64,000 nucleotides of DNA. Origin: Brevundimonas sp. UBA6550. Its GTDB lineage: Bacteria; Pseudomonadota; Alphaproteobacteria; Caulobacterales; Caulobacteraceae. This document shows, piece by piece, positions 46,754 to 55,548 of this stretch. Under the pieces are notes generated by a model. That model had not been told where the DNA came from. It made no database searches and saw only the letters and a program-made list of their open reading frames with translations. The stretch lies in the NCBI RefSeq assembly GCF_002434505.1, contig NZ_DJKE01000006.1, forward strand, positions 124,001 to 188,000, read 5' to 3'. The position numbers and the translations under genes were made by a program. Position 1 is the stretch's first letter. Each line of letters starts with the position of its first letter.

Positions 46754-48358
46754 TCAATCCGCCGGATATTCGAACGGATCGCTCGGCGTCGGCTGGGTGG
46801 GCAGGGGCATCCGGGGCAGGGGCTCGTCGCGGTTGGCGGCGTTCAGCAGGAAGCTGGCCAGGATGATGGCGGCCTGGCGCAGGTCCTCGGCCTTCAGGTG
46901 GTCGTAGCTGTCGATGCTGGTGTGGTGGATGCGCGCGGAATAGTCGAGCGGATCCTGGATGAACTGATACCCCGGCACGCCCACCGTCTGCATATAGACG
47001 TGATCGGTGCCGCCCGAGTTGCGCAGCGACACGGTGGTCGCCCCCATGCTGGCGAAGGGCGCCAGCCATTCCTGGAAGATCGGGGCGGCGGCGACATTGC
47101 CTTCGGCGTTGATGCCGCGAATCTTGCCCGAGCCGTTGTCCAGGTTGAAATAGGCGACCAGATCGCGATAGCCGGCGCGCGGCTCAACGGGCCAGCGGCT
47201 GCGCCAGGTGCGGTTGTTGGCCAGGCCCGCCAACGCCGGGTCGTTGGACGGCGCGCGGGTCGCCAGGTGTCGGTCGACATAGGCCAGCGACCCCAGGATG
47301 CCCTGCTCCTCGCCGTTCCACAGGGCGAAGCGGATGGTGCGTTTGGGCCGCACGTTCAGGCTTTTCAGAATGCGCGCCGCCTCCATGACGACCGCGCTGC
47401 CCGCCGCATTGTCCTGGGCGCCGTCCGAGGCGACCCAGCTGTCCAGATGGGCGCCGGCCATGACGTATTCCGTGCCGCGCGCCGTGCCGGGTATGTCGGC
47501 CAGGATGTTGTAGGCGTTGACGTCTTCGTCATGAAACCGAACCTCGCTGTTAAGCTCCAGCGTCGGCGGGGCGTCGGTCAAAGCGAGGCGCGCCAGCCGG
47601 CGATAGTCCTCGGCCGCCAGCTCCATCCCCGCCAGTTTCGGCGTGGCGCCGACCTGATAGGTGTAGCCCGTGCCGTGCAGCAGGCCGCCGTCGCGCTGGG
47701 AAATCCGCACCCAGGCCAGGGCGCCCTGTTCGACCAGGAAGGCGTCCAGTTTGAAGGCGAAATCGGCGGTCTCCAGCGACTTGCGGATGGCGGCGGGCGA
47801 ATACTGCGGCTGGTTATAGGTGTTGCGCTCGGCCAATTCGGCGCTGGTCCAGCGGCGGAAGGCCGGCTCGGTCGGTTCCGACCCCGTGCCGGGCTGAGAG
47901 ATCATGACGATCTTGCCCGACAGCTTGCCGCGCCATTTGTCGAAATCTTCGACCTTGGACAGGGGCGCCACGATCACGCCCGCGCTGATCGTTCCATTGG
48001 TGCCGGGCGTCCAGGCCACGGGAATGGCGCGCAGGTCCAGAGGGCGCGGCGCGGTCATGCGGGCGCTGGCGCGGACGATGGACCAGCCGCGTCCGAACTC
48101 GAACCCTTCGGCTCGCACGTCGGACAGGCCGTAGTCGCGGAACTGCTGCTGCGCCCAGCGTTCGGCCTCGCGCATCTGGGGCGAGTTGGTCATCCGCCCG
48201 CCGATCCGGTCGGTCAGATAGGCGGCGGTCTGCATCACCTGGCTGTGGTTCAGCCCCTGGTCGATGATGCCGTTGATGGCCACCCGGTCAACGGACTGGG
48301 CCATGACGGGCGTGGCCAGAAGAGCGGCGGCGGAGACAAAGGCGAGCAGACGCGACAT
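46754..48358 (-). CDS. exported M28-family carboxypeptidase/aminopeptidase
   Basis: A 534-residue secreted zinc peptidase (signal MSRLLAFVSAAALLATPVMA). The M28 site is VMAGAHLDSWVASDGAQDNA (His and bridging Asp), LWNGEEQGILGS (catalytic Glu) and HHTSIDSYDH at the C-terminal ligand. A PA-like inserted segment lies between. It resembles plasma glutamate carboxypeptidase (CPQ). Peptide scavenging is likely. Confidence 0.92.
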   Translation of the reverse strand: MSRLLAFVSAAALLATPVMAQSVDRVAINGIIDQGLNHSQVMQTAAYLTDRIGGRMTNSPQMREAERWAQQQFRDYGLSDVRAEGFEFGRGWSIVRASARMTAPRPLDLRAIPVAWTPGTNGTISAGVIVAPLSKVEDFDKWRGKLSGKIVMISQPGTGSEPTEPAFRRWTSAELAERNTYNQPQYSPAAIRKSLETADFAFKLDAFLVEQGALAWVRISQRDGGLLHGTGYTYQVGATPKLAGMELAAEDYRRLARLALTDAPPTLELNSEVRFHDEDVNAYNILADIPGTARGTEYVMAGAHLDSWVASDGAQDNAAGSAVVMEAARILKSLNVRPKRTIRFALWNGEEQGILGSLAYVDRHLATRAPSNDPALAGLANNRTWRSRWPVEPRAGYRDLVAYFNLDNGSGKIRGINAEGNVAAAPIFQEWLAPFASMGATTVSLRNSGGTDHVYMQTVGVPGYQFIQDPLDYSARIHHTSIDSYDHLKAEDLRQAAIILASFLLNAANRDEPLPRMPLPTQPTPSDPFEYPAD

Positions 48359-48489
48359 TCAACAAACAGCCCCATGATTCAGATGGGCGGCATCTGACGC
48401 GATGACGTCGATTTACGCAAATCCGACGGGGTGTGACGAACCGCCCCGGTCGGAGGTGAATCTATTGGGATCAGCGCCAGGCGCCTGGG

Positions 48490-48519
48490 TTCCGGGTTCG
48501 TCCTTCGGACGCCCCGGAA
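48490..48519. repeat. short CCGGG/GGACG hairpin of the GTTCGTCC type
   Basis: TTCCGGG-tt-CGTCC pairs with GGACG-cc-CCGGAA across TTC. Read on the minus strand it begins GTCATTCCGGGG, a third type of intergenic palindrome in the window. It lies between the M28 peptidase start and the htpX stop. Confidence 0.7.
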
Positions 48520-48552
48520 TGACGATCTTGGGTGTGCCCCGAGCGTGCGGCC

Positions 48553-49512
48553 TCAGCCCCACGGACCTCTTGACGGCGGGGGCGTGGTGGGCACGCCGGT
48601 CGTGCTGGCGGTGAAGCCGGCGGCGGGGCGGGGCTGGGTCGGTTCCGGCGGCTGCATTCCCATCTTGGCGCCCAGCTCCAACAGGGCGCGCACGCGGTTG
48701 CCGGTCGCCGGGTGGGTGGAGAACAGATTGTCCGCACCGCGGCCCGCCAGCGGATTGATGATGAACAGCTGGCCCGAGGCCGGATTGCGCTCGGCCGTCG
48801 TATTGTGGATGCGCTTGGCGTAGGCTTCGATCTTCTGCAGGGCGCTGGCCAAGGCCTGGGGGTCGCCGGCGATCTCGGCGCCGACGCGGTCGGCCTCGTA
48901 TTCGCGGCCCCGGCTGATGGCCATCTGCACCAGGCCCGCCGCCATGGGCGCCAGCAGCATCAGGGCCAGCGTGCCGATGACGCCGCCGGGACGCTCGCGG
49001 TCGTTGCCGCCGAAGAACAGGGCGAAGTTGGCCAGGGCCGCGATGGCGCCGGCGATGGTCGCCGTCACCGTCATGATCAGAGTGTCGCGGTTCTTCACAT
49101 GGGCCAGTTCGTGCGCCATCACGCCACGCACCTCCTCGCGGGTCAGCATGTCGAGCAGGCCGGTGGTGGCGCAGACGGCGGCGTTCTCGGGGTTGCGGCC
49201 GGTGGCGAAGGCGTTGGGCTGGTCGTTCGGAATGATGGCGACCTGGGGTTGGGGCAGGCCGGCGTCCTGGGCCATCTGGCGCACGTCGGCGACATAGTTC
49301 CTGACCACGGCGTTGGGGTGCTGCTCGTCGACCGGCTGGGCGCGATACATCTTCAGCACGATCTTGTCGGCGTTCCAGTAGCTGAACAGATTCATCCCGC
49401 CCGCGAACAGCAGGGCGACGGCCATGCCCGTCGCGCCGCCGATCAGATAACCCAGGCCCATGAAAAGGGCGGTCATCGCGGCGAGCAGGGCGAAGGTCTT
49501 CAGATGGTTCAT
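48553..49512 (-). CDS. htpX: M48 zinc protease HtpX
   Basis: Membrane-bound quality-control protease. The 319-residue product has four hydrophobic segments, the zinc motif [13 protein letters not shown] (HExxH) and the downstream ligand region in [16 protein letters not shown]. It degrades misfolded inner-membrane proteins alongside FtsH. The C-terminal tail is Pro-rich. It is usually stress-controlled; no operator is recognised here. Confidence 0.95.
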   Translation of the reverse strand: MNHLKTFALLAAMTALFMGLGYLIGGATGMAVALLFAGGMNLFSYWNADKIVLKMYRAQPVDEQHPNAVVRNYVADVRQMAQDAGLPQPQVAIIPNDQPNAFATGRNPENAAVCATTGLLDMLTREEVRGVMAHELAHVKNRDTLIMTVTATIAGAIAALANFALFFGGNDRERPGGVIGTLALMLLAPMAAGLVQMAISRGREYEADRVGAEIAGDPQALASALQKIEAYAKRIHNTTAERNPASGQLFIINPLAGRGADNLFSTHPATGNRVRALLELGAKMGMQPPEPTQPRPAAGFTASTTGVPTTPPPSRGPWG

Positions 49513-49607
49513 CGCGGTTCCAGGCCCGATCCGGCCGCAGCGTCTGGCGTCACGGGTTCGATCGTCTATTTGAGGAAAGGCGCACCAAGCCTCAAGGGAG
49601 CCGCCCT

Positions 49608-49880
49608 GTGACCGAACATCCCACCCCCGCGCCTGTCGGCGACGACCAGACGCCGCCGACAGGCCCCGTCTTCAACGCCGAGGTGCCCCACGCCACGCCC
49701 GAGCGGCCATTGAGCGAGGCCGCCCGCCGCGCGTTGCAGGAGGCGGCGGATCGCCGCGCGCAGCAGGAGGCGGCCCAGGCGGCGGGCGGCCAGGCCGATC
49801 CCGAGCATGGCGGACCCAGGGGGCCGGAGCCGACCCGGTTCGGCGATTGGGAGAAGAAGGGCATCGCCGTGGACTTCTGA
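49608..49880 (+). CDS. DUF1674 protein (SDHAF4-like succinate dehydrogenase assembly factor)
   Basis: A 90-residue product with the DUF1674 C-terminal signature [22 protein letters not shown], shared with mitochondrial SDHAF4, which binds the flavinated SdhA subunit during complex II assembly. The N-terminal 60 residues are low complexity with an Ala-rich helix. The start is GTG at 49608 with GGGAG upstream. sdh genes are not in this window, so the role is by homology. Confidence 0.85.
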   Translation: MTEHPTPAPVGDDQTPPTGPVFNAEVPHATPERPLSEAARRALQEAADRRAQQEAAQAAGGQADPEHGGPRGPEPTRFGDWEKKGIAVDF

Positions 49881-49911
49881 CGCAGCGGCCGCGGCGCCCC
49901 AGCCTGTGTCG

Positions 49912-49926
49912 TTAACCTTCGCTTAA
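49912..49926 (+). promoter_or_regulatory. CtrA-type binding site
   Basis: TTAA-CCTTCGC-TTAA is a perfect TTAA-N7-TTAA CtrA box, 53 bases before the start of the Gly-rich secreted protein. In Caulobacter such sites control genes of the late cell cycle and of polar or envelope structures. Presence is seen; use by CtrA is inferred. Confidence 0.6.
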
Positions 49927-49978
49927 GAAACAGGCGCCGGTTTTGCCGATGTCGGGACAACTCAGAGGAGTCTGTCTC

Positions 49979-51139
49979 GTGACGATACAGTCGATGATCA
50001 CCGCCGCGTCGGCGGCTCTGCTGCTCTCCGCAGCGCCCGCCCTGGCCGGAGGCCCTGGCGGTCACGGAGGCGGCCATGGCGGCGGTTATGGCGGCTGCGG
50101 CGGCGGATGTGGCGGCGGCGGCCATTACGGCGGCGGCAATTACAACGCCAACCACAACGTCAATGTGAACGTGAACGGCGGCGCCAACGCCTATTCCAAC
50201 GCCTACGCCAACTCCGGGGCCTATGCCGGCGCGACCGCCTATTCGGCCATCAACGCCCGGTCCTATTCCAGCTCGTCCAGCTTCCAGCGCGGCTATGTCG
50301 GCGGCGGCACGACCTATGTGGGCGGCGGCGGCTATTCGGACGGCTATTACGGCGGCGGCTATGGCGGCGGCTATGTGACCTCGGCCCCGGTGCTGGTCGG
50401 TCGTCCGCCCGTCAGCGCCCCGGTCGGCTATCCGGTCTATGGCTTCGGCCGCGACTATATCGGCTGGCGTCCGTATCCGGGCCGTCCGGTCGACTGCAAC
50501 TGCCGCCCGCCCGTTCGCCCGCCGGTCCGCTACGAACAACGCTATGAGCAGCGTTACGACCAGGGCTATGTCGAACAGCCTCCCGTCTATGTTCAGGGTC
50601 CGCCGGTTCAGGTCGCGCCGCAGCGCATCTATGTCGCCCCGTCCCAGGTGAACATTGCGCCGCCCCAGGTCGAGATGGGGCCGCCCACCTATATCGAACA
50701 GCCGCCCATCTATGTTCAGGCGCCGCCGGTCAACATCGGGCCCCAGCGCGTGCAGGTGGCCCCGGCCCAGGTCAATCTGGCCCCGGCCCAGGTCGATGTG
50801 GGGCCGCCCGTCTATGTCGATCAGGCCCCGATCTACGCCCAGGCCGCCCCGGTCAACATCGGGCCCCAGCGCGTGCAGGTCGCCCCGGCCCAGGTCAATG
50901 TCGCCCCCGCCCAGGTGGAGGTCGGCGGTCCGGTCTATGTCGACCAGTCGCCCGTCTATGTGCAGTCGGCGCCGGTCAACGTCGCCCCGGCCCAGGTCTA
51001 TGTGGCGCCGCCGGAAGTGAACGCAGCCCCGCCGCCGCCTCCGCCCAGCTATTACGGCGACCTGCCGCCGCCCGAGGCCCCTGCGCCCCAGGCCCCGCCG
51101 CGTCATCGCTACGCCCAGGAGCCGGGCGAGCGCGGCTGA
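49979..51139 (+). CDS. secreted Gly-rich protein with four 41-residue tandem repeats
   Basis: A 386-residue product. Signal peptide about 1-23 (to APALAG), then a His/Gly-rich region (GGHGGGHGGGYGGCGGGCGG), an Asn/Ser/Tyr-rich segment, a central GYPVYGFGRDYIGWRPYPGR with CNC, and from about residue 197 four repeats YVxQxPxYVQ..PVNIGPQRVQVAPAQVN (41 residues). The tail is Pro-rich. It looks like an exported, possibly self-assembling envelope or surface protein; no known family is recognised. The GTG at 49979 has GAGGAG 8 bases upstream. A CtrA box precedes it. Confidence 0.72.
   Translation: MTIQSMITAASAALLLSAAPALAGGPGGHGGGHGGGYGGCGGGCGGGGHYGGGNYNANHNVNVNVNGGANAYSNAYANSGAYAGATAYSAINARSYSSSSSFQRGYVGGGTTYVGGGGYSDGYYGGGYGGGYVTSAPVLVGRPPVSAPVGYPVYGFGRDYIGWRPYPGRPVDCNCRPPVRPPVRYEQRYEQRYDQGYVEQPPVYVQGPPVQVAPQRIYVAPSQVNIAPPQVEMGPPTYIEQPPIYVQAPPVNIGPQRVQVAPAQVNLAPAQVDVGPPVYVDQAPIYAQAAPVNIGPQRVQVAPAQVNVAPAQVEVGGPVYVDQSPVYVQSAPVNVAPAQVYVAPPEVNAAPPPPPPSYYGDLPPPEAPAPQAPPRHRYAQEPGERG
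50567..51040 (+). repeat. 123-bp in-frame tandem repeats, four units
   Basis: Units begin at 50567, 50690, 50813 and 50936, exactly 123 bases apart; the fourth is shortened. Units 2 and 3 are the most alike at DNA level (AACATCGGGCCCCAGCGCGT in both). They encode the Tyr/Val/Pro/Gln repeats of the Gly-rich secreted protein. Confidence 0.9.
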
Positions 51140-51163
51140 TCGCCTAGCGGAACCAAAGCGTCG

Positions 51164-51200
51164 TCGCCCCGGTCTGTCTCAGATCGGGGCGATTTCGTTT
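51164..51200 (+). terminator. hairpin at the convergent end of the repeat-protein gene and pyrF
   Basis: TCGCCCCG (51164-51171) pairs with CGGGGCGA (51185-51192), followed by TTTCGTTT on the plus strand. It spans the pyrF stop codon (51181-51179), so it may act for the plus-strand gene only. Confidence 0.6.
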
Positions 51201-51898
51201 GCGATGGCAAGCGCCGCCGCGCGCGGATCGGCGGCGGCGGTGATCGGCCGCCCGATCACCAGATGGCTCGCTCCCGCCTGCAGGGCCTTGGCCGGGGTCG
51301 CCGCGCGCGCCTGGTCGTCCAGCGCCGCGCCGACCGGCCGCACGCCCGGCGTCACGATCAGAAAGTCCGGCCGTCCCGCCGCAGCCGCCAGGTCGCGGAC
51401 GCGCGTCGCCTCGTGCGGGCTGGAGACGACGCCGTCGATCCCCGCCTCCAGCGCCTGGCGCACGCGCAACGCCACCAGGTCCGCCGGCGACAGGCTGTGG
51501 TCGTCCGCCGCCAGATCCTCGGCCGTCAGACTGGTCAGGACGGTCACGCCCAGCACCTTCAGCCTCGATCCGTCCGCGCCGCGCCGCGCCGCGGCCATCA
51601 CCTGGGGCCGCGCATGAACGGTCAGAAGATCGCAGCCGGCCCCGGCCAGATTGGCCGTCGCCTTCTCCACCGTCGCGCCGATGTCGTGCAGTTTCCAGTC
51701 CAGGAACACCTGGCGCCCCTGGGCCTTCAGGTCGCGCGCCAGGTCCATGCCGCCGGCCGCGAACAGCTGCAGCCCGATCTTGTAGAAGCCGACCGCATCG
51801 CCGATCCGCTCCACCAGGGCGGCGGCCTCGTCGGTGGTCGGCACGTCCAGGGCGCAGATGATCCGCGCGTCGGGGGCCGCAACTGAGGTCTGGGTCAT
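51179..51898 (-). CDS. pyrF: orotidine 5'-phosphate decarboxylase
   Basis: Final step of UMP synthesis. The 239-residue TIM-barrel has the catalytic Asp-Lys-Asp array in FLDWKLHDIGAT, the opening IICALDVPTTDEA and the phosphate-binding loop HLVIGRPITAAADP. It is monocistronic and divergent from marC. Confidence 0.96.
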   Translation of the reverse strand: MTQTSVAAPDARIICALDVPTTDEAAALVERIGDAVGFYKIGLQLFAAGGMDLARDLKAQGRQVFLDWKLHDIGATVEKATANLAGAGCDLLTVHARPQVMAAARRGADGSRLKVLGVTVLTSLTAEDLAADDHSLSPADLVALRVRQALEAGIDGVVSSPHEATRVRDLAAAAGRPDFLIVTPGVRPVGAALDDQARAATPAKALQAGASHLVIGRPITAAADPRAAALAIANEIAPI

Positions 51899-51984
51899 CG
51901 ACGGACTCGCGCTTAGCGGCTATGCCGGACGACCAAGGGGCGCGTCGGCAAGCGGCGTGGACGGATTGAAGGCGAGGGCAGGCG

Positions 51985-52680
51985 ATGAACGCAGTCGATT
52001 TGGGTGTCAACCTGTTCGTGACCCTGTTCGCCCTGTTGGACCCCATCGGCAATCTGCCGATCTTCGCCGCCGCCACGGCGGGGGCCACGCTGCGTCAGCG
52101 GATTTCGGTCTCGGCCCTGATCTGCGCCTTCGCCACCGTCTTTCTGGCCTTCTTCCTGTTCACCGGCCTGGGCCTGCTGCAGTTCTTCGGCATCTCCCTC
52201 GCGGCCTTCCGCATCGCGGGGGGCATATTGCTGCTGTTCCTGGGGCTGGACATGGCGCGCGGCGACTTCCTGGCCATGTTCGCCGACAAGGACGCGCTGA
52301 GCGACGCCAAGGACGTGCGCGGCTATGCCCGTCGTCGGTTCCAGCGCCTGGTCGTGCCCTTCGCCATTCCGCTGATGATCGGGCCTGGCGCGATTTCGGC
52401 GGTGATCATCCAGGCGGGCGAGGCGGCCAAGCTGGGCTATGCCGGGACCATGGGCTCGTTGGTCGCCATCGCGGCCGCCTGCGCCGTCTCCTTCGTCTGT
52501 TTCGCCCTGACAGGGTCGCTCAGCCGCCTGTTGGGCGAAGTCGGCATGGCCATCGTGGTCAAGGTGCTGGGCCTGATCCTGTGCGCGCTTGCGATCCAGT
52601 TCATCCTGCTAGGTCTGGGCGAGGCCATCCCCGGCATGATCTCCGGCGCGGTGACGACGCCCTATCCGGCGACGAAATAG
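51985..52680 (+). CDS. MarC-family integral membrane protein
   Basis: A 231-residue, six-segment membrane protein of the MarC/UPF0056 family: FVTLFALLDPIGNLPIFAA, GGILLLFLGLDMARGD, VVPFAIPLMIGPGAISAVI, VKVLGLILCALAIQFILLG. Once linked to multidrug resistance, the family's transport role is not established. The stop lies 4 bases from the convergent metallopeptidase stop. Confidence 0.9.
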   Translation: MNAVDLGVNLFVTLFALLDPIGNLPIFAAATAGATLRQRISVSALICAFATVFLAFFLFTGLGLLQFFGISLAAFRIAGGILLLFLGLDMARGDFLAMFADKDALSDAKDVRGYARRRFQRLVVPFAIPLMIGPGAISAVIIQAGEAAKLGYAGTMGSLVAIAAACAVSFVCFALTGSLSRLLGEVGMAIVVKVLGLILCALAIQFILLGLGEAIPGMISGAVTTPYPATK

Positions 52681-52684
52681 GTCT

Positions 52685-53098
52685 TCAATCCGCATCATCC
52701 TCGATGGCGTGGATGTCGTCGTCGGTCAGGCCCAGATGGTGGCCGATCTCGTGGATCAGGACGTGGGCGATCAGTTCGCCGATCTCCACGTCGCCGCGCT
52801 CGCACCATTCGTCCAGGATCGGACGGCGATAGAGGAAAACCCGCGACGGCTCGGCCGCCGGTCCCAGACTGTCGCGTCGGCCGATGTCCACGCCGTGATA
52901 CAGGCCCGTCAGCTCGAACGGATCCTCGATCTCCATCTCGGCTAGGGTCGCCTCGTCGGCGAAGTCGTCGATGCGGATGACCACCTCGCCCGCCGCCTGC
53001 CGGAACGGGGCGGGCAGGGCGTCGAACGCCTGGCGCGCCAGACGGGCGAAATCGTCGAGCGAGGGGGCCAGGACGGCGGACATCGGAGCGTCGGTCAT
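52685..53098 (-). CDS. minimal metalloprotease-like zincin (COG3824 type)
   Basis: A 137-residue single-domain zincin with HEIGHHLGL (HExxHxxG) at about 120-128 and conserved FLYRRPILDEW and DFADEATLAEMEIEDPFELTG. The family is widespread in alphaproteobacteria and actinobacteria with no assigned substrate. The ATG at 53098 (MTDAPMSAVL) is preferred over 53224, which would overlap the divL leader and add sequence unlike the family. Confidence 0.85.
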   Translation of the reverse strand: MTDAPMSAVLAPSLDDFARLARQAFDALPAPFRQAAGEVVIRIDDFADEATLAEMEIEDPFELTGLYHGVDIGRRDSLGPAAEPSRVFLYRRPILDEWCERGDVEIGELIAHVLIHEIGHHLGLTDDDIHAIEDDAD

Positions 53099-53226
53099 GG
53101 GGGCGATATCGCCGTCCGCGCCCGCCTTCGCAACGGGGCGCGATGACGCGATCACGCGACTGCCGCATTTTCGCGCGGTTGGCGTTATGGTTAGCGAATC
53201 GCGGCGCGCACTCTCCAAGGACACGA

Positions 53227-55548
53227 ATGGCCGAGGCCGACATCGCCTATGTCGCCACTGCAGGCGCAGCTGGACTGGCCATGGCCGTCAGCGCCTGGGC
53301 CCTGCTGATGCGCGGGCGGCTGAACGCCGCCGCCGACGAGGCCGAGCGCGAGCGGGTCGAGGCCCTGGCCAGCCTGGGTCGCCACGACGCCATGCTGCGC
53401 GCCTTCGACGACGTCAGCCTGGCCCTTACGCCGGACGGCCAGGCGGCCGGAGCGCCCATCGGATCGGCCGAGCTGGTGGCGCGGCTGGCCGAGGACAGCG
53501 ACGACGTGGGCGCCGCCGTCCTGGCCCGCTTGCGACAGACGCACGGCGCCCTGATCGACGCCCTTGTGCAATCGGGCCAGGCGTTCGAGGGGCTGGCGGC
53601 GCTGGATGCGGTGGAGCCTTGGCGGATCGAGGGGCGGGTCGCGGGCGGCGCGGCCTGGCTGCGCCTGTCGCCGGCCTCGCGCTTCACCCTGACCGGGGCG
53701 GATGCGACCGAAAGCGGCCTGGCCATGCTGGGCGACGCCTCGCCCACGCCGACCTGGGTGGTGGATGGCACGGGCAAGCTGGCCTGGGCCAACCGCGCCT
53801 GGCTGAACGCGATCAACGCCGAGACCCTGGACGCCGCTGTCGAGGCCGGCTTGTCGTTCGACCGCGGCGCCGACGCTCTGGTCGCCGAGGCCGCGCGGCT
53901 GGGCGTGCGTCAGGAAGGCTTTCGCTGGACGACCGGGGGCGGCGCCCGGCGCGCCTGGCGCATCATCGCCGAACCGGCGGGGGGCGGCGCCGTCACCGCC
54001 TTCGCCATCGACGTCACCGAGGCGGAAGAGACCCGCGACACCCTGCGCCGCCATGTCGAGGCCCATGACGAGACGCTGAACCACCTGGCGGACGCCGTGG
54101 CCATCTTCGGCCCGCAGAAGCGGCTGGCCTTCCACAACACCGCCTTCCAGACCCTGTTCGACATCGACCCGGCGTGGCTGGACGAACGCCCGACCCACGC
54201 CGAACTGCTGGACCGCCTGCGTCAGCGCCGCAGCCTGCCCGAGGTCGTCGATTACGCCGGGTGGAAGGCGCACGAGCTGGACTTCTACGGCGCGTCCGAG
54301 GCCTCGCCCGACGACAGCTGGTCCCTGCCGGACGGGCGCACCTTGCGGGTGGTTCGCCAGCCGCACCCGCTGGGCGGCATCCTGCTGATCTTCTCGGACA
54401 TCACCGACGAACTGAAGCTGCGCAGCCGGTTCAACGCCCAGATCCAGGTTCAGCGCGCCACCCTGGACAAGCTGAACGATGCGGTCGCCGTGTTCGGCTC
54501 GGACGGCCGGCTGCGGTTGCATAACGAGGCGTTCGAGACCTTCTGGAGCCTGTCGGCCGAGCGGATCGCGACCCTGGCCGATTTCGACGCCCTGGCCGAA
54601 CTGTGCAAGGCGGTCCTGCCCGACCCGGCCCTGTGGCTGGGCTTGAAGGCGCGCGTCGCCGACCCCGATCCCGAAAGCCGGGTGGCCATTTCGGGCGAGG
54701 GGCGCACCGTGGACGGCCGCGTCGCCGCCTGGCAGACCCGCCCCCTGCCGGACGGCGCGACCCTGGTCGCCTTTTCCGACGTCACCGCCCGTCGCGGGCT
54801 GGAACAGGCGCTAGTCCAGCGCGAACAGGCCCTGGCCGAAAGCCAGGCCCTGAAGCGCGAGTTCGTCGGCAGCGTCTCCTATGAACTGCGCACGCCGCTG
54901 ACGACCATCGTCGGCTATTCCGAACTGCTGGAGACGATGGGCGACCTGCCCGACCGCAGCCGCCAGCACGCCGGCGCCATCCGCGTCGCCGCCAGCCAGC
55001 TGGCCCGCTCCATCGACGATGTGCTGGACATGGCCCAGATCGACGCCGGAGAGATGGAGCTGTCGCTGGGCGACCTGCGCGTCTGCGATCTGCTGGCCGA
55101 GGCGGGCGAAAAGGTCCGCGCTCGGATCGAGGGGCGCGGCGCCACCCTGACCATTAGCTGTCCGACCGATCTGAAGCCGATCCGCGCCGACCAGCATCGC
55201 ATCGGCCAGGCGCTGGATCATCTGCTGGAGAACGCCGCGCGGGCGGTGTCGGACGGCGGGGCGGTGGTCCTGAAGGCCGAGGCCGGTCCGTCAGAAGTGC
55301 GCCTGACGGTCTCCGACACCGGGCGCGGCATCCCCTATCACCTGCAGGCCCACGTCTTCGACCGTTTCGTGCGGCGCGAGCGGGGCGGTCCGGGCGTCGG
55401 TCTGGCCCTGGTCAAGGCGCTGGTCGAACTGCACGGCGGCTGGGCCGAGGTCGAGAGCGAACCGGGCAAGGGCGCCGCCTTCATCCTGCACCTGCCGCTG
55501 GGCGCCGCGACCACCGCCGCCGCGCCCGAGCTTCAGCTGGAGCTTTAA
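53227..55548 (+). CDS. divL: cell-cycle sensor kinase DivL (Tyr in place of His)
   Basis: A 773-residue membrane-anchored PAS-sensor kinase. One N-terminal membrane helix (AYVATAGAAGLAMAVSAWAL), two to three PAS-like domains (about 150-520), a dimerisation/phospho-acceptor helix whose motif reads SVSYELRTPLTTIVGYSELL with Tyr552 where other kinases have His, and a HATPase domain with LLENAARAVSDGG and DTGRGIPYHL. In Caulobacter, DivL (Tyr550) binds DivK and modulates CckA, and so CtrA. The ATG at 53227 keeps the anchor. Its stop overlaps that of the next minus-strand gene. Confidence 0.93.
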   Translation: MAEADIAYVATAGAAGLAMAVSAWALLMRGRLNAAADEAERERVEALASLGRHDAMLRAFDDVSLALTPDGQAAGAPIGSAELVARLAEDSDDVGAAVLARLRQTHGALIDALVQSGQAFEGLAALDAVEPWRIEGRVAGGAAWLRLSPASRFTLTGADATESGLAMLGDASPTPTWVVDGTGKLAWANRAWLNAINAETLDAAVEAGLSFDRGADALVAEAARLGVRQEGFRWTTGGGARRAWRIIAEPAGGGAVTAFAIDVTEAEETRDTLRRHVEAHDETLNHLADAVAIFGPQKRLAFHNTAFQTLFDIDPAWLDERPTHAELLDRLRQRRSLPEVVDYAGWKAHELDFYGASEASPDDSWSLPDGRTLRVVRQPHPLGGILLIFSDITDELKLRSRFNAQIQVQRATLDKLNDAVAVFGSDGRLRLHNEAFETFWSLSAERIATLADFDALAELCKAVLPDPALWLGLKARVADPDPESRVAISGEGRTVDGRVAAWQTRPLPDGATLVAFSDVTARRGLEQALVQREQALAESQALKREFVGSVSYELRTPLTTIVGYSELLETMGDLPDRSRQHAGAIRVAASQLARSIDDVLDMAQIDAGEMELSLGDLRVCDLLAEAGEKVRARIEGRGATLTISCPTDLKPIRADQHRIGQALDHLLENAARAVSDGGAVVLKAEAGPSEVRLTVSDTGRGIPYHLQAHVFDRFVRRERGGPGVGLALVKALVELHGGWAEVESEPGKGAAFILHLPLGAATTAAAPELQLEL

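Noticed and set aside
48490..48519. terminator for htpX
   Set aside because: No U tract on either side of the hairpin; it looks like another intergenic palindrome.
50567..51040. regularly spaced repeats suggestive of a CRISPR array
   Set aside because: The 123-bp units are contiguous, in frame and coding, without unique spacers.
53187..53194. single CtrA-like half-site (CTAACCAT) before divL
   Set aside because: Only one half-site with a mismatch; such 8-mers are expected by chance.
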